The notes beneath the pieces are model-generated. The model was not told where the DNA came from. It searched no databases and worked only from the letters and a program-made list of their open reading frames with translations. 64,000 bases of DNA, from positions 641,000 through 704,999 of the forward strand of contig NZ_BMCS01000003.1 in the NCBI RefSeq assembly GCF_014635305.1, given 5' to 3'. Positions 8,917 through 17,172 of the stretch are shown in pieces (the stretch's first letter is position 1; every line of letters begins with the position of its first letter). Both the position numbers and the translations under genes were made by a program. This DNA comes from Williamsia phyllosphaerae. GTDB taxonomy: Bacteria; Actinomycetota; Actinomycetes; Mycobacteriales; Mycobacteriaceae.

Positions 8917-9222
8917 TCAGGCGGCGTCGGTCAGGGCACGGATGAGTGACGAATGATCGGCGTCGACGGCCCCCAGGATGTCGGCGGCTCGCCGGTTGGT
9001 CTCGGCGAGGGACTCGACCCGTGCGGCGACCACCGCGATCGCCGACTCCACCGCCGTACCCGCACGACCGCACAGCACTGCCGTCTGCGACCCGGCCAGG
9101 GCCCGATGGGCCTCGCGCAGAACGGATTGCAGATCGATGTCGCGAAGCGTTGTCGCCGAGCGGCGCTGCTTCTCGGCAAGTGATCGCAGCGAATCGAGGT
9201 CGGCCGAGAGGATGTGGTCCAT
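8917..9222 (-). CDS. Small helical WXG100/ESX-like protein
   Basis: A 101-residue, almost entirely helical protein with the size and heptad-like pattern of ESX (type VII secretion) substrates and partners. Two long helices flank a turn near residue 45. It lacks a clear WxG turn, so the assignment rests on size, helicity and gene context. It starts at ATG 9222 and lies 12 bases before the DUF1023 hydrolase, whose own N-terminus also looks ESX-like. The two products may form a heterodimer (inference). No EccC, EccD or other secretion-machinery gene is in the window. Confidence 0.6.
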   Translation of the reverse strand: MDHILSADLDSLRSLAEKQRRSATTLRDIDLQSVLREAHRALAGSQTAVLCGRAGTAVESAIAVVAARVESLAETNRRAADILGAVDADHSSLIRALTDAA

Positions 9223-9343
9223 GCCCGGGGACGCTACGGTCAGGTCCCGCCGGGGACAGGCGATGTCCTCGTGAATCGCGTCCCGCCCGTGCAGGTGTCC
9301 ACAGTTCGCGTGCTGTCACCACCGGTTGTCGGTGGCCCCGTCG

Positions 9344-9898
9344 TCAGTCCCGCTTGGGGCGCTGGGCCGCGAAACCGACGGTGACGTCGTCGACGACCTT
9401 CATGGCGCCCATCAACTGCGAGTAGGGCTTGATCCCGAAGTCGCTCTGGCGCACCACGGTCTCGGCCGACAGGCCCCAGGAACCACCGAGATCCTCGACG
9501 ATGAGATCAACGGTGTGCTCACGGCTGACACCGTGGATCTCCAGGGTCCCGCTCAGTCGGTAGCCGTCATCGGTCTCGTCCACCGCATGGGTTCGGAAAC
9601 CGATGTGCGGGAATCGGTCTGCGTCGAAGGTCTTGAGGGCGTTGGAGCGCGCGATCGCCTTCTCCGGTCCGAGCAGCGGGGTGACGCCGCCCTCCCCGCC
9701 GACGACGTCGATCGAGTCGACCTCGGCGCTCAGTTCGACACCGGCCGGACGGTCACCGGACCACTCGACCTCCGCACGCCACCTGGTCACGGCGATGGTG
9801 AGTCGGTGCCCCATCTTGGAGGCTTTGCCGGTGACGCCGGTGTGCAGCTGCAACCGGCAGTCGTCCGACGGGGTGAAGGTGTAGCCCGATCCGGTCAT
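9344..9898 (-). CDS. YceI family lipid-binding protein
   Basis: A 184-residue YceI-like protein, a lipocalin-like beta-barrel fold that binds long polyisoprenoid or fatty molecules. Typical features are TFTPSD at the start, a FDADRFPHIGFRTH strand near residue 95, and GTLEIHGVSREHTVDL, the conserved 'L.i.GvtR' strand. A signal peptide is not evident, unlike in many family members. Its ATG overlaps the stop of the upstream acyltransferase by 4 bp (ATGA), indicating translational coupling. A role in carrying a lipid substrate for that enzyme is an inference. A second YceI gene lies at 36462-37052. Confidence 0.85.
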   Translation of the reverse strand: MTGSGYTFTPSDDCRLQLHTGVTGKASKMGHRLTIAVTRWRAEVEWSGDRPAGVELSAEVDSIDVVGGEGGVTPLLGPEKAIARSNALKTFDADRFPHIGFRTHAVDETDDGYRLSGTLEIHGVSREHTVDLIVEDLGGSWGLSAETVVRQSDFGIKPYSQLMGAMKVVDDVTVGFAAQRPKRD

Positions 9899-11415
9899 AC
9901 ACGGACGGATTCAGTCGACTCGGCGGACTCGACCGCCGAGCGCTGACGCCAGAACACGAGCGCTGCGCTCGCGATGAGGAGCGCACCGGTGAACGAGATG
10001 ATGTCGCCGACGAGGAGACCGAAGCCGCCGCGGACGATCACCCCGACTGCGATGGCGACGACGCCGACCACGATCGAGCGCACGGGGGTCTGGTCCCTCC
10101 ACGAGACCATGTTGCGGCCGGTGGTCATGAGACTGATCGGGCTGCGCCGCAGCACCTCGACGATGAACACGGTCAGCGCAACGGTTGCCAGGTAGCCGAT
10201 CAGCGCAACGAGCCAGGTCGGGTCGGCCCGGTGGTCGTCGATGGTGGGCTGTAGTTCGTTCAGCGCCAGCGCGTGCGCCAGATAGATCCCGAACGACCGG
10301 TCCGCCGCGGTCCGGAGGAAGGTGTCCGCTCGCGAACCGGGCCGACGCCGCTCCTTCCACATCGACCCCAGGCCGTACAGCATCGCGATGGTCGCGACGT
10401 AGGCGAAGGCGTTGTGCGGCATGAAGACGTTGGTCGCGCGGAACATCTCCTCGCCGACGTCGACCTTGTGTGCGAAGTAGACGAGCGTTGCGGCCAGAAC
10501 GATGAGTCCGATGGAGAAGATGACCTTGCGCCACCGCACGGTGAAGGCGTGGGCCTTCTCGAAATGCAGTGCTGCGACGATGCCGGCGAGGACGAAGAAC
10601 TGGTACGGCAGGATCGTGATGATCAGATGTGTCCAGACGACACCCTGGGGTCCCTCCAGGATGAACCCGCTCTGCGGTCGGACCATGAAGTACAACAACG
10701 TCATGTGCGCGGCGAAGCTGATCGCCAGCAGGTAGCGGTGATACCCCCAGGTCTTCTTGAGGACCATGAGCACGAGTGGGAACACCAGGTAGATCTGCAT
10801 GCTCACGAACAGGAAGTACAGGTGATACCAGGCATTGCCGGTGACGAGGTCGTACGCGAGGCTCTTGAGTGAGAGCACGATGTGGTCGGCGCTGTTGACG
10901 GTGTCCCGGAGCGAATCGGAACCGCCCCCGCGGTAGCGCGAATAGATCCAGTAGAAGATCGTCCACGTCACGTACGGGATGCCGATGAGTTTGAACCGGC
11001 GTCGCCAGAACTCGATGGGTTTGAGGTCGCGGTTGCGGTACTGATAGCCGAGGACGAATCCGGTGAGGAAGAAGAAGCCGTATCGCGAGTAGCGCACCGT
11101 CAGTTCGACGCCACCGGCGACGGCGTTGGCGGGGTTCGACGCGCCCATGACGACGTGGTCGAGGATGACCGCACCGAAGGTGATCAGGCGGACCAGATCG
11201 AGTTGATAGAGGTGTTTGTCGCGCCCGACCTTCGAGGAGTCGACGGTGGTGACGACCGCAGGCGTGTCGTCTGCCTTGGTGTCACCGATGATGGTCGGTG
11301 CCGGGGAGGACTTCGTCTCCCGTGTCGGGATGTCCAACTCGTCCACGCTCCGTTCCCACCGACGCGCGCATCCACGGTCGGCCACAATCGTCACCGGAAG
11401 TCGGTTTTGCCGCAT
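9895..11415 (-). CDS. Acyltransferase-3 family membrane protein (possible TmaT-like trehalose-mycolate acetyltransferase)
   Basis: A 506-residue integral membrane protein with about ten hydrophobic segments. It starts with a roughly 70-residue hydrophilic leader, then the acyltransferase-3 signature LYQLDLVRLITFGAVILDH. There is a YGFFFLTGFVLGYQY segment and a WYHLYFLFVSMQIYL segment; the last contains the usual catalytic-site His. The overall look, including RHLYQLD-type onset, resembles the mycobacterial protein TmaT, which acetylates trehalose monomycolate before export. That identity is an inference. ATG 11415 is used; GTG codons within the leader are alternatives. It is co-translated with the YceI gene downstream. 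Confidence 0.75.
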   Translation of the reverse strand: MRQNRLPVTIVADRGCARRWERSVDELDIPTRETKSSPAPTIIGDTKADDTPAVVTTVDSSKVGRDKHLYQLDLVRLITFGAVILDHVVMGASNPANAVAGGVELTVRYSRYGFFFLTGFVLGYQYRNRDLKPIEFWRRRFKLIGIPYVTWTIFYWIYSRYRGGGSDSLRDTVNSADHIVLSLKSLAYDLVTGNAWYHLYFLFVSMQIYLVFPLVLMVLKKTWGYHRYLLAISFAAHMTLLYFMVRPQSGFILEGPQGVVWTHLIITILPYQFFVLAGIVAALHFEKAHAFTVRWRKVIFSIGLIVLAATLVYFAHKVDVGEEMFRATNVFMPHNAFAYVATIAMLYGLGSMWKERRRPGSRADTFLRTAADRSFGIYLAHALALNELQPTIDDHRADPTWLVALIGYLATVALTVFIVEVLRRSPISLMTTGRNMVSWRDQTPVRSIVVGVVAIAVGVIVRGGFGLLVGDIISFTGALLIASAALVFWRQRSAVESAESTESVRV

Positions 11416-11654
11416 ATCCGCAGCACCCGGGCCTGTGGAACGCTAGCAGCTCCCGGTCTCAACAGGCGTCCGGCGAGGCGCCTGCGGACCTGTGAGGTTC
11501 CTGCGGATCGTGAGTTCGGTCAGACGACACCCCTGCGCGGACCGATTTGAGAAAATTTGGACAAAGGGGCCGATGGGATGTCGAGACCACGTCCCCGGCT
11601 CCGTCCCAGGTGCGGATGCAGCCACCGGGGCGGCACCGACAAGGAGGAATCATC

Positions 11655-12062
11655 ATGGCCAAGTACCTGCTGCTGAAGCACTACCGCGGAGCCCCCGAGG
11701 CACCGAACGGCGTTCCGATGGACCAGTGGACGCCGGCCGAAATAGACGCCCACATCCAGTACATGAACGACTTCGCCGAACGCCTGGAGGGCACCGGGGA
11801 GTTCGTCGACAGTCAGGCGCTGTCCGCGCAGGGCACGTTCGTCCGGTCGGACGGTCCGGGACGGCCGCCGGTGACCGACGGGCCGTTCGCCGAGACCAAG
11901 GACCTCATCGCCGGCTGGATGGTCATCGACGTCGACAGCTACGACCGTGCCCTGGCCCTGGCGGGCGAGCTGTCGGCCGCCCCCGGTGCAGGCGGGGAGC
12001 CGATCCACGAATGGCTCGAGCTGCGCCCGTTCATGGGGGTACCGACCACGGTCGACGAGTGA
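11655..12062 (+). CDS. YCII-related DGPF protein
   Basis: A 135-residue protein of the YCII-related family, with the namesake motif VTDGPFAETKDLIAGW near residues 74-89. An N-terminal MAKYLLLKHYRG strand begins the ferredoxin-like fold. It starts at ATG 11655 behind a strong aaggaggaat site at 11641-11650. The ECF42-type sigma factor begins 22 bases downstream, and DGPF genes are the well-known companions and probable targets of ECF42 sigma factors. The biochemical role of DGPF proteins is not established. Confidence 0.9.
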   Translation: MAKYLLLKHYRGAPEAPNGVPMDQWTPAEIDAHIQYMNDFAERLEGTGEFVDSQALSAQGTFVRSDGPGRPPVTDGPFAETKDLIAGWMVIDVDSYDRALALAGELSAAPGAGGEPIHEWLELRPFMGVPTTVDE

Positions 12063-12084
12063 TGTCGCGACGCGGATCGGCTCG

Positions 12085-13233
12085 ATGATCGACGAGGCGC
12101 TCCTCCGGGAGCTGACGCCTGCGGTGATCGGCGTCCTCGTGCGTCGCGGAGCGGATTTCGCGACGGCCGAGGACGCCGTGCAGGAGGCGCACGTCCAGGC
12201 GGCACTGACCTGGCCGCACGACAGACCCGATGACCCGAAGGCCTGGCTGATCACGGTGGCCTGGCGGAGGTTCGTCGACGCACACCGATCGGAGGTGGCC
12301 CGTCGTGAGAGGGAGGGGCGGGCGGAGGCGCAGCCGGCCCCTGGCCCCACGGAGGCAGCGGACGACACCCTGCACCTGTTGTTCCTGTGCGCACACCCGT
12401 TGCTGACGCCGACATCGGCGGTCGCGTTGACGTTGCGGGCGGTCGGTGGGTTGACCACGCGCCAGATCGCCGAGGCGTACCTGGTTCCCGAGGCCACCAT
12501 GGCGCAGCGGATCAGCCGGGCCAAGCGGACCGTGTCCGGGGTGCGCTTCACCGACGTCGGTGATCCGGCGACGGTGCGTCGCGTCCTCTACCTGGTGTTC
12601 AACGAGGGATACACGGGCGATGTCGATCTCGCGGCGGAGGCGATCCGGCTGACCCGACAACTGGCGTCGACGACGGACGACGAAGAGACCGCGGGACTGC
12701 TGGCGTTGATGTTGCTGCATCACGCGCGACGGCCGGCCCGGGCCCGTCCCGACGGCAGCCTGGTCCCGTTGGGTGAGCAGGACCGATCGCTGTGGGACAC
12801 CGATCTGATCATCGACGGAATCGGACTGCTTCGCACCGCGCTCGCCCGGGATCGACTCGGTGAGTTCCAGGCACAGGCGGCGATCGCCGCACTACACGCC
12901 GACGCGCAGTCTGCCGAGGAGACCGACTGGGTACAGATCGTGGAGTGGTACGACGAGTTGTACCTCCTCACGGACAGCCCGATCGTCGCTTTGAACCGCG
13001 CGGTGGCGGTCGGTGAGGCCCACGGTGCCGCCGCCGGGTTGGCGGCGTTGGCGGCGATCGATCCGTCGGTCCCGCGGCGCTCGGCCGCCGAGGCCCACCT
13101 GTGCGAGAAGGCCGGAGATCTCCGCAACGCCGCGGCGCTCTACGCGCAGGCAGCCCACGAGGCGACGAATCTGTCCGAACGCGAGCACCTGACCCGGCAG
13201 TCCGCGCGTCTGGGTGACGCCGGACGCGGCTGA
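12085..13233 (+). CDS. ECF sigma factor of the ECF42 (DUF6596) type
   Basis: A 382-residue RNA polymerase sigma factor. The sigma-2 region lies in roughly residues 10-75 (ATAEDAVQEAHVQAA, PKAWLITVAWRRFVD). The sigma-4 helix-turn-helix lies near residues 110-150 (GLTTRQIAEAYLVPEATMAQRISRAKR, cited by its key TRQIAEAYLVPE helix). A long C-terminal TPR-like extension (DUF6596) starts at RVLYLVFNEGYTG. This extension replaces an anti-sigma factor in ECF42 and is thought to regulate activity. ATG 12085 follows the DGPF stop by 22 bases, so the two are one operon. The signal is unknown. Confidence 0.9.
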   Translation: MIDEALLRELTPAVIGVLVRRGADFATAEDAVQEAHVQAALTWPHDRPDDPKAWLITVAWRRFVDAHRSEVARREREGRAEAQPAPGPTEAADDTLHLLFLCAHPLLTPTSAVALTLRAVGGLTTRQIAEAYLVPEATMAQRISRAKRTVSGVRFTDVGDPATVRRVLYLVFNEGYTGDVDLAAEAIRLTRQLASTTDDEETAGLLALMLLHHARRPARARPDGSLVPLGEQDRSLWDTDLIIDGIGLLRTALARDRLGEFQAQAAIAALHADAQSAEETDWVQIVEWYDELYLLTDSPIVALNRAVAVGEAHGAAAGLAALAAIDPSVPRRSAAEAHLCEKAGDLRNAAALYAQAAHEATNLSEREHLTRQSARLGDAGRG

Positions 13234-13282
13234 ATCGGACGCCGCACCACGTCGATCGCCCCACCACATGGCGGTCTGGCCC

Positions 13283-13957
13283 TCACCGTGCGGCGGCGAC
13301 ACCGGCGAGGAAGATGTCGACACCGGCCAGGAACTGCTCACGATCATCGTGATCTCGCACCCGGGTCGACAGGTACCGGACGAAGGGGAAGTCGTCGTCC
13401 AACGCGGCCCATCGGTCCGCGACAGCGCCGAGGATGACGGATCGATCGGTCACGTCGCCGAAGTCCCGGCGGGCGTTGGCCGCGTTCTGCCCGGCGACGC
13501 CCAGGACGTAGCTCACGATCGCTGACGCGGCGTCGAAGCGTTGATGCTCGGGCACCCCCAGGGCGGGGAGTCGGCCGCCCAGAGCCTCCCAGATCCGCAG
13601 CATCGCGGTCTGCCAGGGCTCACGTGACAGGTGGGTACCGACCCAAGGATGTGCGTCGATGGCGTCGAACACCCCCAGCGAGATCTCGCGTATCGCTTCG
13701 GCGGGCCGGTCGGAAGCAGTGTCGGTGACGACGTCGGTGATCACGTGTTCGGTTGCTGCCGAGAGCAATTCCGTCTTGTTGGCCACGTGGTGATAGATCG
13801 CTCCCGCTCCGGTCGACAATCGGGCGGCCAGGGTGCGGAACGTCAAGCCGGCCTCGCCCTCGGCATCGAGGATCAGCACCGCCTCCGCGACGATGCGCTC
13901 CGTCGACAGTGCCTCTGCACGTCTCTCGTTCCGTCGACCAGGTGCCATGCGGACCAT
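13283..13957 (-). CDS. TetR-type repressor of the adjacent flavin monooxygenase
   Basis: A 224-residue TetR-family regulator. The N-terminal helix-turn-helix covers about residues 22-65 (LTFRTLAARLSTGAGAIYHHVANKTELL). A ligand-binding domain follows, with a TetR_C-like MLRIWEALGGRLPALGV region. ATG 13957 or ATG 13948 (MAPGRRNERR) may be the start; neither has a strong ribosome-binding site. It is divergent from the FAD monooxygenase across 65 bases that hold two near-identical palindromes. The gene layout is that of a classic TetR/TetX-like switch in which the substrate releases the repressor (inference). The 3' side is convergent with the sigma-factor gene. Confidence 0.9.
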   Translation of the reverse strand: MVRMAPGRRNERRAEALSTERIVAEAVLILDAEGEAGLTFRTLAARLSTGAGAIYHHVANKTELLSAATEHVITDVVTDTASDRPAEAIREISLGVFDAIDAHPWVGTHLSREPWQTAMLRIWEALGGRLPALGVPEHQRFDAASAIVSYVLGVAGQNAANARRDFGDVTDRSVILGAVADRWAALDDDFPFVRYLSTRVRDHDDREQFLAGVDIFLAGVAAAR

Positions 13958-13967
13958 CTTGACATAT

Positions 13968-14006
13968 TTGGAACGGCGTTCCAATATGTTGGAACAACGT
14001 TCCAAC
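13968..14006. promoter_or_regulatory. Two-site TetR operator between repressor and monooxygenase
   Basis: Two perfect palindromes of the form TTGGAAC-N3-GTTCCAA occupy 13968-13984 and 13989-14005. The second extends one more pair on each side to 13988-14006. Their centres are 21 bases apart, about two helical turns, so two repressor dimers could bind the same face. They fill the core of the 65-base divergent promoter and so should control both genes. The pattern itself is directly visible; the binding protein is inferred to be the neighbouring TetR. Confidence 0.85.
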
Positions 14007-14022
14007 ACGACGGGAGAACGGG

Positions 14023-15168
14023 ATGACCTCATCGGTCACGATCATCGGCGCCGGCCTGGGCGGACTGGTTCTGGCGCGCGTCCTGCACGTGCACGGCATC
14101 GCCGCCACGGTCTACGAGGCCGACGCATCGACGGGCGCACGGACCCAGGGCGGGCAACTCGACATCCACGAACACGACGGGCAGGTCGCTCTCGAGGCGG
14201 CGGGGCTGACCGCTGCGTTCCGCGCGATCGTCCACGAGGGCGGCGAGGCAACCCGCGTCCTGCGGCCTGACGGCGGGGTGTTGCTCGACGAGCCCGACGA
14301 GGGTGACGGCGCACGCCCGGAAGTCCTCCGCGGCGACCTGCGACGCGTACTGCTCGAATCGCTTCCCGCGAACACCGTCCGGTGGGGACACAAGGTGACG
14401 TCAGTCCACGCGCTCGGGGACGGGCGACACGAGATCGGATTCACGAACGGCGCCACCGCCGTCAGCGACGTGCTCGTCGGCGCGGACGGTTCGTGGTCGA
14501 GGGTCCGTCCGCTGCTCTCCGACGCCACGCCGTCCTATGTCGGCACGGTGTTCGTCGAGACCTACCTCCATGACGTCGACAACGAACACCCCGACGCTGC
14601 GCGAGCCGTCGGCGGGGGCGCGATGTTCGCCCTCACGCCGGGCAAGGGGATCTCCGTGCACCGTGAGGCCGGCGACGTGTTGCACACCTACGTCCAGCTC
14701 AACAGGTCCGACGACTGGGTCGCGGCAATCGATTTCGAGGACGCCGAGGCGGCCAGGGCGACTGTCGCAGCGGAATTCGACGGGTGGGCACCGGAACTGA
14801 CCGCCCTGATCACCGACGGCGAGACCGCGCCGGTACCGCGCAAGATCTTCACCCTCCCCAACGACCACCGCTGGGATCGCACGCCCGGCATCACCCTGCT
14901 CGGTGATGCCGCACACCTGATGCCGCCGTCCGGCGACGGCGCGAACCTGGCGATGCTCGACGGCGCCGAATTGGGTCGGGCGATCGCGGATCATCCCGAC
15001 GACGTCGAGGCGGCCCTGGCGGTCTACGAGGAGGCGATGTTCACCCGTAGCTCGGCGGTGGCAGTCGAGGCACACGAGACGTTGGAGCTATGTCTCGGCG
15101 AGACGTCGCCGTTCGGGCTCATCGACCTCATCACCGGTGTTGCGGTGGGGGAGCGGGCCGGGCGCTGA
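14023..15168 (+). CDS. FAD-dependent monooxygenase, TetX-like
   Basis: A 381-residue class A flavoprotein monooxygenase. Motifs are GAGLGG at residues 9-14, an Arg-containing GDLRRVLL segment near residue 105, VGADGSWSRVR (the DG motif) near residue 150, and LLGDAAHLMPPSGDGANLAM near residues 287-306. The LMPP and 'GAxLAxxDGAEL' layout and the C-terminal helix match the TetX/tetracycline-destructase side of the family. That does not prove tetracycline as substrate, since many relatives hydroxylate aromatic compounds. ATG 14023 follows gggagaacgg. It is divergently controlled by the TetR gene through the twin operator. Confidence 0.85.
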   Translation: MTSSVTIIGAGLGGLVLARVLHVHGIAATVYEADASTGARTQGGQLDIHEHDGQVALEAAGLTAAFRAIVHEGGEATRVLRPDGGVLLDEPDEGDGARPEVLRGDLRRVLLESLPANTVRWGHKVTSVHALGDGRHEIGFTNGATAVSDVLVGADGSWSRVRPLLSDATPSYVGTVFVETYLHDVDNEHPDAARAVGGGAMFALTPGKGISVHREAGDVLHTYVQLNRSDDWVAAIDFEDAEAARATVAAEFDGWAPELTALITDGETAPVPRKIFTLPNDHRWDRTPGITLLGDAAHLMPPSGDGANLAMLDGAELGRAIADHPDDVEAALAVYEEAMFTRSSAVAVEAHETLELCLGETSPFGLIDLITGVAVGERAGR

Positions 15169-15173
15169 CTGCC

Positions 15174-16691
15174 TCACCTGTCGATGTCGGGCACGGGGAC
15201 GGGGGCGACGTCGGGGTCTGGGTCGAGACGCACCGCGCCCCCACCGCCGGGTTCGCTGTCCAACACCGCTCGGTCGAACAGCATCATCTTCGCGAAGTAC
15301 AGACCGCCGGTGGCGATCAGCCCGACGACGATGAGCGATGGGACCCGGGCGTCGTCGGGGGTGACGAGCACAAAGATCGCTCCCACCACCCAGATCATCG
15401 CCACGACCGCGACCGGGAGTTCGAACCGGCCCAGGCTGAAACCTCCCTCCCTGCTCTCGAGCCGCCGACGGACCACGAGGTACAGGACGATGGCCGCTCC
15501 GTAGATGAGGGCGGGCAGAACCGTACCGCCCAGGATCAGCTGCAAGAGCGCATCGCCGGGCAACGCGACCATGAGTACGACGCCGATGACGAGCACGAGG
15601 ACGGTGGCGGCAACCGGGGTGCGGGTCGCCGGGTTCACCCGCGCGAGAACGCGGTGTCCCGGGAACCGCTCGTCGCGTGCCATGGCGAACACCTGGCGGG
15701 CACAGGCGGCCATGACGACCATCCCGGCACCGAACATGGCGAACGCGATACACGCCAGCAGGATTCGCTCCATAACGGGCCCGAGCTGCTCGCGGATGAT
15801 CGCCGCGACCGGCGAGCCGCTCGCGCTGACAGCATCGATGTCCTTGATCGAGACGGTCAGGGCGAGCAGGAACAGGAAGCCGGCGACACCCGCGGCGACC
15901 ACGGACGCCACGATCGCGCGCGGCACGCTGCGGAAGGGATCCTTGGCCTCCTCGGCGAGATTCGCCGCTGAGTCGAATCCCACGAGGGTCGTCAGACCCA
16001 TGAGCATTCCCGCCATCAACCCGCCTCCGATGGCGTAATAGTTGGCGCTGCCCTCCGTCACCCCGCGGGAGCCGAGGTTCGCGACATCACCGCTGCCGGT
16101 GAACACCACGACCGCCGCGAGCGCGATGATGATGACCGCCACTATCGCGATCTCGATCCCCACGGCAGCGGAGGTGACCACGCCCAGCAGTCGGGTCGAC
16201 GCGATAACGAGAACGACCTGGATGAGAATGATTGCCACCGTGAGGATCCGAGCCATGTCCTCGTCAGGCTGCATCCCGACCAGCGGCATGAAGGCCTGAC
16301 TGGCCAGGGCGTTGTCCATCGCGACGGTCGCCGTGGCCAGATACCAGAACGTCAGCCAACCGAACAGCCAGCCGACCTTGGGGTTCGCGAGACGTGACGC
16401 CCACTGGTACGACGACCCCGAGAGCGCTATCCGGGCCGCGAACTGCGCGACGACGAGAGCCACCAGCGTTTGTCCGATCGCGGCGATGATCCACAACCAG
16501 ATCCCGACCGGCCCCGCCGTGGTCAGTACCTGCCCGTAGGTGGCGAAGATGCCCACCGCGACGGAGATGAAAGCGAAGGAGATCGCGAACACCTGAAAGG
16601 ATCCGAGCGAGCGCTTCAGTTCCGGGCCGGATGACCCGTCAGGCCCGACGTCGCCCGTGCCGACAATGCCCGCCGTCTTCTCTGCCGTCAT
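15174..16691 (-). CDS. APC family amino-acid/amine permease
   Basis: A 505-residue transporter with about 12 transmembrane segments, of the amino acid-polyamine-organocation superfamily. An SFQVFAISFAFISVAVGIF first helix, the QFAARIALSGSSYQWAS region near residue 85, and GFDSAANLAEEAKDP near residue 240 (the conserved 'GFE...EE..P' of APC carriers) are visible. A C-terminal tail rich in Asp and Pro follows. ATG 16691 (MTAEKTAGI) is chosen over an earlier ATG at 16724. The substrate is likely an amino acid or amine, but no neighbouring catabolic gene identifies it. It ends 5 bases after the convergent monooxygenase gene. Confidence 0.9.
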   Translation of the reverse strand: MTAEKTAGIVGTGDVGPDGSSGPELKRSLGSFQVFAISFAFISVAVGIFATYGQVLTTAGPVGIWLWIIAAIGQTLVALVVAQFAARIALSGSSYQWASRLANPKVGWLFGWLTFWYLATATVAMDNALASQAFMPLVGMQPDEDMARILTVAIILIQVVLVIASTRLLGVVTSAAVGIEIAIVAVIIIALAAVVVFTGSGDVANLGSRGVTEGSANYYAIGGGLMAGMLMGLTTLVGFDSAANLAEEAKDPFRSVPRAIVASVVAAGVAGFLFLLALTVSIKDIDAVSASGSPVAAIIREQLGPVMERILLACIAFAMFGAGMVVMAACARQVFAMARDERFPGHRVLARVNPATRTPVAATVLVLVIGVVLMVALPGDALLQLILGGTVLPALIYGAAIVLYLVVRRRLESREGGFSLGRFELPVAVVAMIWVVGAIFVLVTPDDARVPSLIVVGLIATGGLYFAKMMLFDRAVLDSEPGGGGAVRLDPDPDVAPVPVPDIDR

Positions 16692-16767
16692 CGCGAGTCC
16701 GATCGTCGAGCCGATGATCAGCACACGATAGATCAGGAACTGCGCTGGTCAGCGGCAAATTTTGGAA

Positions 16768-17166
16768 TCAACGATCGCTACTGCCGATTTCGGTCAGTTC
16801 CGCGCCGGGAGGGAAATCGAGCGTGAACTCGTCACCGACATCCCCGATCGCGTCCGACACCGCCGTGGTGACGACCACGCCATCGTCGGAGATCTGGCGG
16901 ATGCGTACCCGACGGCCGTGGTGGTCGAACCAGTTCAGCAGGAACCGCAGCCCGATCTCCTCCAGGACCTCCTCCGCGAGAGGCGATTCCGACACCGCGA
17001 CGCGCGGTCGTCCCAATCTGTCGATCGGGATCAGATCCGGTGCCGCGGTCTCGAGATCGATCCAGCCGATCACCTCACCGTCCTCACGGCGGTGCGGTAT
17101 CCAGTGCTCGGGAATCGCGGACATGACGGTGAGAGTACCGAGATGGACGGTCATCCACCGCTGCAT
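16768..17166 (-). CDS. Conserved hypothetical protein
   Basis: A 132-residue acidic protein I do not recognise. It has a SAIPEHWIPHRREDGEVIGWI opening, cited here as its key HWIPHR and GWI parts, and a beta-rich C-terminal half. No signal peptide or transmembrane segment is seen. It begins 6 bases after the stop of the SDR gene on the same strand, so it is probably in the same operon. ATG 17166 and ATG 17154 are both possible starts. Typical codon use for the region supports a real gene. Confidence 0.65.
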   Translation of the reverse strand: MQRWMTVHLGTLTVMSAIPEHWIPHRREDGEVIGWIDLETAAPDLIPIDRLGRPRVAVSESPLAEEVLEEIGLRFLLNWFDHHGRRVRIRQISDDGVVVTTAVSDAIGDVGDEFTLDFPPGAELTEIGSSDR

Positions 17167-17172
17167 TTTTCG

